Assembly: GCA_023014335.1 (NCBI GenBank)
Contig: JAECYW010000002.1
Location: forward strand, 2,666,001-2,730,000
Direction of reading: 5' to 3'
Source: Galerina marginata
Lineage: Eukaryota; Basidiomycota; Agaricomycetes; Agaricales; Galerinaceae
DNA: 64,000 bases
The first letter of the stretch is position 1. Each line of letters starts with the position of its first letter. The notes beneath the pieces are model-generated. The model saw only the letters and a program-made list of their open reading frames with translations, was not told the origin of the DNA and made no database searches. This document shows, in pieces, positions 1 to 10,807 of this stretch. The position numbers and the translations under genes are program-made.

Positions 1-1086
1 GGACAAACTAGCGTAGGATCTGCCTAGAGTGAGGGCCTTGTGTAGATACCACAGTTGGAGTAGGGCAAAGGCAATTAATCCGAGCACTAGAACCCAGGCC
101 TCCCATCGCCAGAATTGGTTATTGCCTCCAAGCGTTAGGAGAAGCAGCTCGACTCCACTCTTGGCAAAGAGCAGACACATACCCGAGATGATACCTGAAA
201 ATGAAGCATACGAGACAGCCAGAAGTAGACGTGTATGGTTAATGAAATGAAGGGTAGGTTCCGTGATTTGTTGGCCATTCGCAGGTGGATTTGGTAGCTT
301 GGGATCGATAAGTGGGGTTCGCTCGTCAGGTAGAAGAGAGTCGTTGAGGGTATCGGTAAGACCTGTGGTTATGTTTGCAGAATGGGTGGGGAGATTGATG
401 TTGCTGGACGCTGGTGAAAAGTCGGATGAGGAATCTGGCGGAAAGGTCTTCTCTAACCGGCGAGAAAGCGAAAATTCCGTGAGGTGCGTCTACAGAGATG
501 ACTTGTGTTGAGCAGCCAAGCTTTAATATTTTGAAACTTACAACAGCAAGGCAAACAAAGACAGCGAATCCCAATATAGAGAAGTATACAATGAATGTGG
601 GACGCCTGAAGAGTTCGAGGAGATCTTCAAGAGAACGTGTTTGCTCTGGTACAATGCCGAAAAAGGCTATTAAGATCGCTCCTCCAGCAATGAGGATGGT
701 GCCGAGTATCATCCAAGGAGAGAAAACGTCTCCTAGAAGGAGTCGGGCGAAGAATGCGTTCCATAGTAGTGAAACGGCACCCAAGGGAGCAAGGATGACG
801 ACTGGAAGAGACGCAATTTGTACGAAGGAACCAATTATGTTAGACGAAATGAATATGGCGAAGCCGAGCAACCATAGCCTGTTACGGAAAGATCATGAGA
901 GTTTGGTGGGAGGGTAAAGGAAGGGACGAACGGTCTCCTGTGCTCGACCCGCTGACGATGCTCTGGCATAGACTGGTTCAGGACATGGCTCTTTCGTTGG
1001 ATGGTCAGCCCCAATGATTGAACGAAGGATGCGAGGAGGCCGATAATGATGCCGAGGGGTATCGAGATGTGGTTGGCGGTGAGCAT
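1..1086 (-). CDS. NIPA-type (DUF803) magnesium transporter-like membrane protein, 3' end cut by window
   Basis: Multi-pass membrane protein resembling the NIPA/DUF803 family, which is linked to Mg2+ transport in endomembranes or plasma membrane. Exon 1 (932-1086) starts with MLTANHISIPLGIIIGLLA, a first membrane helix, followed by a basic QRKSH stretch. A GTTCGT donor and a GTAACAG acceptor join it to exon 2 (from 878), giving HRRPLWLLGFAIFISSN and several helices (SFVQIASLPVVILAPLGAVS). A further intron after the CLAV helix leads into a Ser/Pro-rich cytoplasmic loop with the motif DERTPLIDP. More helices follow (GIISGMCLLFAKSGVELLLL), and the reading frame runs off the window at base 1, so the C-terminus is missing. 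It is divergently transcribed from HSP104 with 236 bp between start codons. The family call comes from helix pattern and recognised segments; substrate is inferred from the family only. Confidence 0.75.
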
Positions 1087-1202
1087 AGTGATGGATTATG
1101 TAGCTGACATTGAGCAGAATTATGCTTGCCTCGAAATGAGCTGTCACGTGCAGTTGCCAACCACCTATGTGAAGATATGACATCATGCCATTAATATTGC
1201 CG

Positions 1203-1286
1203 GAATATTCTCCAGTGGTCGAGGTGAAACTAGAACATGCCCCAGTTATGGATAAAATTCTACGCCTTCTCCCCGTCTTATAAAAA
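1203..1286 (+). promoter_or_regulatory. HSP104 upstream signals: heat-shock-element-like core and TATA box
   Basis: GAATATTC at 1203-1210 is a head-to-head GAAnnTTC pair, the core unit of heat-shock factor sites. A third, poorer unit may follow. TATAAAAA at 1279-1286 lies 37 nt before the HSP104 start codon and is a good TATA box. The TATA box is clear by sequence; HSF binding is inferred from the gene's identity. Confidence 0.4.
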
Positions 1287-1322
1287 GGGTTTCGCATCCT
1301 TCCCCACTACTAATCCACCATC

Positions 1323-4300
1323 ATGGCGAGCAACATGGAATTCACTGACAAAACACAACAAACGCTGGCTGATGCCATTCAGCTCGCAAAAGACAACAAC
1401 CATGCACAAGGTAGGTCGTCCTTATCTATTTCCAGCTCTGACACTGATTCTGTTTCTTCCCTAGTTCATCCTGCCCATTTAGCATTCGTACTGCTCAATC
1501 AAGCTCCTTCAGAAGGGGTTGCCGCTCCATCTGGGGCTCCCCTCTTCGCCTCTGTTATTTCGAGAGCTGGCGGCGATCCAGTAAGCAGAGTCTATAACTT
1601 ACTCCATTACAAGAAAAGCTAACAATTTTTGGTAGGCGGTCGTTAAGCGAGGCATACAGAAAGTTATTGTTCGCCTGCCCCAGCAAAACCCACCTCCAGA
1701 GGACGTGAGCCTCTCTCATAATGCTCTGAAAGTCCTGCGCGAAGCCCATGGACTCCAAAAGACCATGCATGACTCATATATCGCGCAAGATCACCTTCTT
1801 TTGGCTCTTATCAAGGACCCAACAATCGAACCTGTCTTGAAGGAGAGCCACCTCACCGAGGCGGCCCTCAAGACTGCTATTGAGCAAATCCGTGGCAATC
1901 GTCGCGTTGACTCAAAGACAGCCGAACAAGGCTTCGATGCCCTACAGAAATATGCAGTTGATTTGACGGCCTTGGCAGAAGAGGGCAAGATCGATCCTGT
2001 TATCGGGCGCGACAACGAAATTCGACGAGTCGTTCGTATTCTTTGCCGGAGGTATGTGCATCTTTTCTAATAAGACTGTTTTCCTTATTATTTTTTCAAG
2101 GACAAAAAACAACCCTGTACTTATTGGTGAACCTGGTGTTGGGAAGACTGCTATCGCTGAGGGTCTTGCACAGCGAATCGTAAAGCGCGATGTTCCTGCC
2201 AGTCTCATTGCCCGATTGTATTCCTTGGATATGGGTGCGCTCATGGCAGGTGCCAAGTACAAGGGCGAATACGAAGAACGTATTAAATCCGTCCTCAACG
2301 AAGTCGAGAAAGCGTCAGAGGATGGCGGCCCAGGAATCATTCTTTTCATCGATGAGCTTCATCTCATCATGGCTGGACGGGGAGCCGAGGGTGGGGGCAT
2401 GGATGCTGGTAACCTTTTCAAGCCCCTCCTAGCGCGTGGAAAGTTGCGGTGCATAGGCGCGACCACTCTATCGGAATATCGCAAATACATCGAAGCCGAC
2501 CCTGCGCTGGAACGTCGGTTTGCTCAGGTCATCGTCAACGAACCATCCGTTCCGGAAGCAATCAGCATTTTACGCGGAATCCGTGAGAAATACGAAGTCC
2601 ATCATGGCGTCCGTATTCTCGATGGCGCCCTCATCACAGCCGCCACATTGGCCCATCGTTACCTGACATCAAGACGACTGCCCGACTCCGCTATTGATCT
2701 CGTTGATGAGGCTTGCGCTAGGTATGTTCTGGTTTCTCCATGACCCCTTCTATAGCTGACTTAGACTTCAGCGTTCGTGTTACCCGCGAAACCTCTCCGG
2801 AAGCCATCGACAAACTGGAACGGAAGAAGCTCGAGGTGGAAGTTGAAATACACGCCCTGGAACGCGAAAAAGACCCAGCCAGCAAGGAACGATTACAGGC
2901 GGCTCGCAAGGCGATTGCCGAAGTGGAGGAAAAACTTCAGCCTCTTAAAGCTGCATACGAAAACGAGAAGCGCCGAGGAGAAGAGATAAACCAAGTTCGA
3001 CGCAAGATGGACGAATTGAAGGCCAAAGTCGAAGAAGCTGAGCGAAGGTAGCTCTTTGTTTCGCAAATGAAAATTCTTTGCTTATAATTTCTCAGGTATG
3101 ACCTCGCGACTGCTTCAGATCTCCGTTACTACGCCCTCCCAGATCTTCAATCCCGCCTGGAGAAGTTGGAAGCCAAGAAAGCAGCGGAGGATGCTTCAGC
3201 TGGTGGTGGCACAGACACGGTCACCCCAGACAATATCGCCGAGATCGTGGCGAAATGGACCAACATTACCTGTTACTCGCCTTGTGACTACCGAGCGAGA
3301 GAAACTATTGGGATTGGAGAAGGTGCTAGCTCGGAATGTAGTTGGACAGCCAGACGCAGTGAAGGCTGTGGCCAATGCTGTCAGGCTGTCTAGGAGCGGA
3401 TTGTCCAACCCTAATCGACCCATCGCTAGTTTCTTGATGGCTGGTCCTTCGGGCACAGGTAAAACCCTCATGGCAAAGACTGTATGCATTTTTTGGACCT
3501 GTATCTGAACAATCTGCTGACTACTTTCATTTTAGCTCGCGACTGTCCTCTTTGACTCTCCCGATACGATGATCAGGGTCGACGCATCTGAATACTCGGA
3601 GAAACACTCAATCTCCAGGTTGATCGGTTCACCTCCAGGCTATGTTGGGTACGATGCTGGAGGCCAGCTTACCGAGTACATCCGGCGCAAGCCTTACTCG
3701 ATCATACTCATCGACGAAATTGAAAAGGCGTGCCGCGAATTCGTTACATTATTTCTTCAGGTTCTGGATGATGGCCGTCTGACGGATGGCCAAGGTCGCG
3801 TCGTCGACATGCGCAATACCGTAATTATGATGACCTCGAATCTCGGTGCAGCATATCTCAACGAAATGGGTGAAGGACCCCTGAAGTCTGAGACAAAAGG
3901 ATTTGTCATGGCTGCCATCCAAGGCCACTTCCCGCCGGAGTTCATAAATCGTGTTGATGACATTGTCATCTTCGTGCGCATTAATTTAACTTCATCGATC
4001 TATGCAAGCAAGCTCACGATTTTTTTCTTCTAGCGACCCATTTCCCGCAAGGATATGCTCAAAATTGTTGAGATCCGTATCAAGGAGGTCAATGATCGTC
4101 TCGAAGAACGGAAAATCAAACTCGACGTCGATGAAGACAGCAAGAACTATCTCATATCTGTTGGTTATAATGCAGCATATGGCGCTCGACCACTTAACCG
4201 CGCCATTCAAACCGAGCTATTGAATCCGCTATCAGTACTCATACTATCTGGCCAAGTCTTGGATGCTGAGAGTGTGCGTGTCCGTTTCGATGGACCTCAC

Positions 4301-4396
4301 AATCGCATTGCAGTTCTTCCCAACCATGAAGGAACTGGAGTGGCCATGGATATAGACGACGACGATGATGATATTGATATCGAGGAGATGGATTAG
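1323..4396 (+). CDS. HSP104: Hsp104/ClpB-type disaggregase
   Basis: Cytosolic/nuclear AAA+ disaggregase that threads aggregated proteins through a hexameric pore. Eight exons: 1323-1410, 1465-1580, 1636-2051, 2101-2721, 2772-3047, 3096-3481, 3536-3973 and 4034-4396, all with GT-AG introns of about 48-60 nt. The N-domain ([19 protein letters not shown]) is followed by NBD1 with Walker A GEPGVGKT and Walker B ILFIDE, a charged middle coiled coil, NBD2 with Walker A GPSGTGKT and Walker B IILIDE, and an Asp-rich tail ([15 protein letters not shown]) like that of eukaryotic cytosolic Hsp104. There is one apparent frame break: around base 3268 the text reads WTNI and then needs one base removed to continue [17 protein letters not shown]. 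No intron explains it, so a one-base insertion in the assembly is likely. The gene name is secure; intactness is not. Confidence 0.95.
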
Positions 4397-4710
4397 AAAG
4401 GTTTCCGGCTGAATTGTGAAGGAAAAACTGACATGAACAAGGAAACTTGAATTGTATTAATGACAAGACTGAAGGCATCATTCCCCACCTGTAACAATAT
4501 CATTTGTATAATAAAACATTACCCTAGATATCTATCAATTTGCAAGTTTATAGCGCTGCACTTGAGTTATTCAATGACTTTCCCAAATATATATGAAATC
4601 GACAGAAACGTAAATCCAGCTAAATATATGTTTCCATATTAGGCAACTGTGCGAAAGTTGAGGACGATTGAATCCCCGCGCAATCCCTGAGGGATATTCT
4701 TTACCACATC
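4397..4710. other. Intergenic stretch between HSP104 and the NDUFS6-type gene
   Basis: An A/T-rich stretch between two co-directional genes. It should hold the HSP104 3' UTR (an AATAAA-like ATAATAAAA lies near 4508) and the promoter of the next gene. I see no coding sequence or RNA gene. Confidence 0.5.
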
Positions 4711-5470
4711 ATGCTCGGTCGGCGCGCTCTTCCTCGTCTCAACCATGCATTGAAGACAATCACGAGGAATGCCTCAACCTCTACCTCCACCGTTAGCAAG
4801 GCCGACGACACCGGTATCACCAAGCAGGAGGGATTACCCGCCCCGACTATCCAACAAGCTCCCAACCACCTAACCACATGGTCAACAAGCCAGCGTCCTC
4901 GACCAGGTCCTGGTTCCAGCCCAATTTTTGAGCAAACTGCTATGGAACTGCAGCCTAATCCACTGAGCGCGATGGCTCTCATCGCGGAGGAGCCTATACG
5001 ACTTGTGCACGGACGGAAAGCGACCTGTGACGGAGGTGCGTTGTAGAACCCTTTTGCCTGTGCCGCGTATTCCCTCAGTTCTCTGACGTGTTTCGATTGT
5101 ATTTCCACTTCGGAAATTAGGAGGAGGTCCTTTGGGTCACCCTAAAATTTATATTAATCTGGTGAGTCCACAGCAAGCGACGGAAAAAAAAGCCGTTGTC
5201 TGCGAAGTAAAATTCTTTCGTAAATCGAACGACGCTCTTACATCTAAACGACAGGATCAACCTGGGCCTCGTGCATGCGGGTATGTGAAAGCCTCTCGTT
5301 ATATCGTTATTTTGGCACCAGTGACTCAATTCGCGCTTAATTGGCTGTTGTTTCCCTTTGAAGATATTGGTATGTGCTTCTTCGCTTTCGGTGATACTAT
5401 TAGCCCATCGTGAACTGGTTCGTCTTACAGCGGTCTCCGGTTCGAACAGGACCCTCATCACCATCATTGA
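4711..5470 (+). CDS. NADH:ubiquinone oxidoreductase 13-kDa zinc subunit (NDUFS6 type), with a 6-nt microexon
   Basis: Accessory subunit of mitochondrial complex I at the N-module/Q-module border, carrying one Zn2+. The start codon opens a basic, Ser/Thr-rich presequence (MLGRRALPRLNHALKTITRN) typical of matrix import. Exons: 4711-5035, 5121-5161, 5255-5280, 5364-5369 (6 nt) and 5431-5470, together 438 nt or 145 residues. The spliced product carries the full family zinc signature C-X8-H-X14-C-X2-C: TCDGGGGPLGHPKIYINL, then DQPGPRACGYCGLRF. The 6-nt exon ATATTG, flanked by AAG acceptor and GTATGT donor, supplies the YC pair. Without it the text reads ACGGLRF and lacks the last zinc ligand. The product ends in DPHHHH. 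The microexon is inferred from perfect recovery of the motif; cDNA would settle it. Confidence 0.88.
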
Positions 5471-5941
5471 TAACCATCCTTGTACGCCGTCATTCGGAAC
5501 AATAGACTTTCCATTATGCTTGTGTACATTACAGTACATAGCTAGAAGTTAGGCCTCGCGATCCTCAAATTAGGGGTTTATGTCTTTTGGGATCTGAATT
5601 ATCCAGCCCTCCAGTCTTGTTGCACTGCAAGCTGAAGGGCATAAAAATACATATTGTCTACTACTATACGTAGCTTCCAGCCTTGGAGGGTGCAACTATC
5701 GAAGGGTCAGTATGGTACGGGGTGACGAATTAATAAGAATATGAAAACAGGGGGAAGAGCCAAAGGTTCATTATGTGTATGCCGCTGATACAACCTCCTG
5801 GGTACAATGGGACAGGTGAATGATTGTGCGAGAGAGAAATGTAGTCAATGATTGTGGGAGATCGACAAGAACCGAAGAACGAAAATGGAGAACAAAAAAG
5901 AAAGAGCAGAAATAAGCCAAGCGAGTGTGTCTAGCAGAAGA
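5471..5941. other. Convergent 3' intergenic region
   Basis: Lies between the tail-to-tail ends of the complex I subunit gene and the kinase gene, so both 3' UTRs should be here. No coding, tRNA or repeat signal is visible. Confidence 0.5.
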
Positions 5942-8900
5942 TCAAACATCTTCTGGCATTGTGAAAACCATGGGTGATAGCGGTGGATATTCTCCTCCAG
6001 CAACTGCCTCCAACTCCGAGAATGGAGGCAGCCCGTTAGGGAATGAAGATTCGTCGTCGCCAGTTGGAGGAGGTAATGGGGGTGGTGGTATTGGAGGCTG
6101 AGTGGAGTCGTCAGGGACCAGACCATCCGTACTGTCCCATTTGTAACTCACCACTTTGAACATGGGGTTGATGGCTGATTTGGCCGATTTCGGTGTGTGG
6201 CCGGTGCTCGGTGGGTAGCCGTAAGGGCTGGCCGGATGGTAAGGACTAGGCGGTAGAGGGGGTAATTGGCCATGCAGTTCCGAAGGACTATGTAGTCCAT
6301 TAGGACTCGGATGGGGGTGGAAACGGGGGGATATTGATAGATAGGGCGGTGATTGTGTTCGGGATAATAGATCTTCCTTGTGATGCTGCTGTATTTGGAC
6401 CCATGGCGGAGAAGGTGATAGTGAAGGGGACATGGAAGGCGAGAGGGTGAGTGAATGTAGGGGCGGAGGTGACACACTCCCAGATATATGTGAGGTGACG
6501 GAGGCCTGAGTACGGAAATCGTGCGCCAGTTGGCCTTCCAACGAGAAGGAGTTAGATGAGCGAGCAGAGGGTGGGAAGTCGTCAAAGGATGTACGCAGAG
6601 AAGATCTCGAGGTCATTCTACTAATACCATAGAGACTAGGCCGGTTGCGCAATAGAGACGGTCCTGGGTCGCTGTCCACAGTAGCAAAAGATATCGAAGA
6701 CATGCGGCTAATGCTATGAACATCTGAAGAGGACATGGAATGGTCGTCGTCAAATTCTCGCCGGCGAGCTTTAGCAACCCGCTCTGGTGGACCTCTCCAT
6801 TCCCTCTCGCGGTCCTGGTCGGGTAGGGGATGAAATGGCTCGTTATGCGTAACAAACTTGCCCGCAGCAGCCCCAATGGTAGTCGATGTTCCCACATTGC
6901 CGTTGGTACCCTCTCCACGGCGCACAGGCCCTGATGACGGCTGCTTACCCTTGGACTCTGTGATGTACTCACGCTGCTGCTCAGGACCATCACCCCACTC
7001 AGGATCATCACCAACGTTTTTCAGCAACATCTGTTGACGTTTGACAAGGACAGCACGAGCCTGTTCTCGAGCGGTTTTATGAGCCAATTTGCGTTTCGCG
7101 AGCTCCGCTTCACGGTGTAGGCGTTCGGCTTCTTTCTTGTTGAGGTCGTGGATCCTCTTAGCATCACGTGGATCCACCCTTGGTTGTCCGCGAACAGGTG
7201 AAGTTTCCAAGGACCTGCTGCCAGTACTGGACGATTGTGCGCGCTTCCGTGAAGGAGTAGACGACAGCTGGGCTGGTTTCATCAACAGAAGGAAGGGCGT
7301 TATGGTGCGACTTGTCACCACCAAACATACCAAGACCCCATTTGCTGTGCTTGGGCTTCTTTGGAAATGATAAACCGCCCAATTTTCCAAGTTTGTTGCC
7401 TTGGGATGCCTGCCCATTGGTTGCGCCTTGAGGTTGCTCTGAGGGCCGAGGAAGGTCCTGAACCATAGGAATGTCCTGCGTTTCGACAAGATGACCATTT
7501 ATGTGAGGGTGGTGAGGAGATTGTTCTTGAGGAGAAGCCATGACATAGTCGGTAGACGAATCAGGCCAGGAAGGTGGGTATTCATTATGCGTGACAATAG
7601 AGTTCGAGGGCAGCGGAGGTTGAGCGTGCGGCGCAGAAATAGGGATAGGATAAGGTATACGATGAGTAATTGATGGATCGAGAAATTGATGTGGATGATG
7701 CAGGTTCTGGGCAGAATGCGAATGCGACGGTGGAAAAATCTGTGGTGAAGACAGGTTGGAATGGGTCCCATTGACGTAGGTAGGCATGGAAGGGTTGGAA
7801 GTTGACACGCGCAGGGCAGGTGGTACAGTAGCACTGCGGGGTGTCGTCTCGTGCAGATAGGCGTGTTCCAGACATTGTTTGCTCGTAAGCCGTCTGTCGG
7901 GATCGTACCTAAGTAAATCTCGAATGCAATCGACCAGGGACCGTGGAACCGTCCTCTCAAATAGTGAATAGAAGTCCTTGGGCTCAACCTAGATGCGCGT
8001 TAAACAGTTTGATAGCACGAGATGAAAAATTGACGCACCTTGGGAAACTGGAATCCTATCGCCTTTGCAAGCTTGTTTCCCTTGGCCCAAGGACCGCCAC
8101 CTATCTGACTTCCGAACATGTCGATTCCATATGTATCTGATGGATCACCCAGAACATCGTAAATGCGTGCCACCTGATCAGCTTGATCTGAACCAGGAAA
8201 TAGTGGACGCAAGTTGACGAGTTCAGCCATGATGGTACCGAACGCCCACATATCAACAGGATTCGAGTAGTCCCGGCTCAGTAGCAGCACTTCTGGAGCA
8301 CGATACCAGCGAGTTGAGACATATTCCGTGTAAGGAGGTAGACTCTTGGTCTCTCGGGCGAGCCCGAAATCCGCCAGCTTGATGATAACAACCACGTCTT
8401 TCTCCTTTGGGGCGTTTGGGGGAGCGACCGGTGACACAGAGGTGTAGTCGAAAAGACCCGTCGTTGTGACCAGGACGTTTTCCGGCTTCATATCGCGATG
8501 GAAATATCCGTTGCCGTGAATGTGGTCCAAACCCAATACAATCTGACGGAAAATGGATGAAACAAGACCGCCTGCGAGAGGGCGGCCTTTGCGGGCTTTG
8601 ATGAGGTGGTAAAGGTTGCCTTCCATGGACTCGAATACAAAGTAGAGCTCTTTGGTATCGGGAAGAAGAAAAAAATCGTACAATGGTATGACGTTTTCGT
8701 GATATGGAATTGCGCGCAGAGACTGGAGATCGAAGGCATGTTGAGAATGGGAGATTAGGGGACAAAAGCGTACAACAACGCACCTCGAGCTCCTTGAGTT
8801 TCTGACACTCGTCCCAGCCTCCCTCCCACCTTTTCTTCATGAGTTTGACTGCTACCAACCGCTTGCCGACCCAGTCCGGTCTCGCGCTAGCTCCACACTG

Positions 8901-9210
8901 CATGGGGGAGAGGGGGGTATTTGGGGGCAGGGTGCCGTGCCAATCGCAGAGCCAGACAGTGCCGAATGAACCATCGCCCAGGACTTTGAGGGGTGTATAG
9001 GAGCGTGTGGAGCCTGGATGGAGAAGTCAGTGTGGAAGACGGACGAGGAGGCGAGAGGCAACGGACTGCTCTGGGAGCTGCCGACGAGGAGACGGTTGTG
9101 GTGGATGGAGACGCTGGGGATGCCGACGACGGTGATGGGGGCCTTGAGGGGTGGACGCTGCTGTGCGGGGGTCGCAGGATGGCCGTTGGGGATGAGTTGT
9201 ACATGGCCAT
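5942..9210 (-). CDS. Ime2/Crk1-type (RCK/MAK family) Ser/Thr protein kinase, N-terminal structure uncertain
   Basis: CMGC kinase of the MAK/ICK/Ime2 group, which in fungi controls meiosis, morphology and mating signalling. The kinase domain is spread over exons 8784-9013, 8039-8722 and from 7988 downward. It shows the Gly loop LGDGSFGTVW, the AVK lysine, HRDMKPEN, DFGLARE and the activation segment PPYTEYVSTRWYRAPE with a MAPK-like TEY. A long low-complexity tail rich in Pro, Ser and His follows, with a basic coiled segment around LNKKEAERLHREAELAKRKL and the end MVFTMPEDV. Two places are unclear. At about 7260-7285 the tail changes frame by one base after LPSVDE. Upstream of 9013 the N-terminus needs either a 53-nt intron (9014-9066, donor GTCCGT) or a frameshift to join SIHHNRLLVGSS to STRSYTPLKVLG. 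MAMYNSSPTAIL at 9210 is a possible start in yet another frame. Confidence 0.82.
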
Positions 9211-9493
9211 CTGGGAGACGAAGGATGAGGAGCGGGATGGGGCAGACGACGAGGAGGATTACCTTGCATTTGGCCTCGATTGTTGGTCGAAAGGGTAATA
9301 TTTGGGAGAGGTCAAGAGAACATAGAAATAAAGTTAGAAAGGGAGTGGAAGCCCTCCACAAGGCAGAAAAAAAGAAGACGTCCGAGCAGCAGTTCGGGTG
9401 TCGCCCGCGACCCAAACTCTTCTTTCCTCTTTAGGTCGCGCTTTGATCGATCCCTCCCGATCGCCTGGGTCAGATCTCATTCATTACTCTACT

Positions 9494-10807
9494 CTAATAT
9501 GGCACCTCGTGGAATAGCTTGGACACACTTTCTCCATAGTGGCTACGTCGTATCACCTCCCCAAGCACCTTGCCTATGTCGATCACCTCGATTTTCTTGC
9601 ACGCAACCTGGTTCGCCTGCTGTGGTAGCGTGTTCGTCACAATCAGCTTCTCCAGCTGGCTCTCTTCCACAGATTGCAACGCATTGCCACTCAGAATTCC
9701 GTGTGTCACAAATCCAAACACCTTCAGTGCCCCCGCTTCAGACAAGTGCGACGCTGCGAGGCAGAGCGTCCCGCAGGTGTCCGCCATATCGTCCACCAGG
9801 ATCGCTATTTTGTCTTTCACGTTCCCCACCAGTATCATCCGCGACACCTCGTTCGCTTTCTTTCGCTCTTTGTGGAATAATGCAAAGTCGACGCCAAGTC
9901 GGTCCGCAATTGATGTAGCTCTGCCGAGCTGTTAGTCGATCTTTCAAATCTTCGCTCCACAATTTGTCCTACCGTTTAGCGCCTCCCGCGTCTGGGGATA
10001 CGATTACCACATCGTCAATGTTGAAATGTGTCCTAATGTATAGTATCGCGGACGGCTCGGCGTAAAGCTGAGCAATTAGTTAGCTCGTACTCAGCAACCA
10101 GCAAGGGTTGTGGCTCCTCACACTAAATGTCCGCGTTTAAATTAAAATTTAGTCCTGCGAAGTAACCATTGGACTCACTTGTCAACCGGGACATCAAAAA
10201 AACCCTGAATCTGAGAAGCATGGAGGTCCATAGTCTGTGACGATTATGAGCCGCATCCGAATTAGTAGCCTCCACAAACTTCACTTACGATAACGTGGTC
10301 ACATCCAGCCTTCTGAATCATATTCGCCACGAGTTTGGCAGTAATTGGCGCCCGACTTTTGTCTTTCTTGTCCTGTCGCGCATAGGGGAAGAGAGGGATG
10401 ACAGCCGTAATCCGTTTGGCGCTCGCAATTTTACAGGCATGGATCATGATACAGAGCTCCATGAGCGCCGTGTTCACAGCTCCACAGCCAGTGTTGATAA
10501 TGTACACATCGTCTTCTCGCACTGACTCGGCGATAGTAACATTCGTTTCTCCAATTCCACTTCTTGTAATTTCCGCCTTGGAAAGGGGCAAACCGATGCT
10601 GCAGTTTGAAGTCAATGAATATTTGCGTTCAAGGACCGAAGAGTATGGTTGGATGAAGGGAAGAAGAGAGATACCGTCGTGCAATAATCTCGGCAAGCTC
10701 AGGATGGCTCGTTCCTACAGGCATAACCCTGTCAGCTCCAGGTGCATTCCAGTATCGACGATGTTTCTCGCACCCGAAAAAATTTTGATCCCGCTTCCGT
10801 TCAACAT
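9494..10807 (-). CDS. Ribose-phosphate pyrophosphokinase (PRPP synthetase) with a predicted 1-nt exon
   Basis: Makes PRPP from ribose 5-phosphate and ATP for nucleotide, His and Trp synthesis. Exons on the minus strand: 10774-10807, 10675-10714, 10289-10598, 10179-10234, 10122 (one base), 9973-10067 and 9494-9920. The sum is 963 nt, which is 320 residues plus stop, the usual family length. Landmarks are [42 protein letters not shown], the [20 protein letters not shown] segment, SPDAGGAKR, and the PRPP-binding loop [11 protein letters not shown]. Joining exon 10179-10234 directly to 9973-10067 would put [10 protein letters not shown] out of frame. A lone T between introns 10123-10178 (56 nt) and 10068-10121 (54 nt) restores PVDNLYAEP exactly. 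Both introns have GTGAG donors, AG acceptors and CTAA branch-like sites. Function is certain; the 1-nt exon is inferred. Confidence 0.93.

Noticed and set aside
3262..3274. A microexon or tiny intron to explain the HSP104 break
   Set aside because: No GT-AG pair nearby of usable length restores the frame, unlike in the PRPP synthetase and NDUFS6-type genes.
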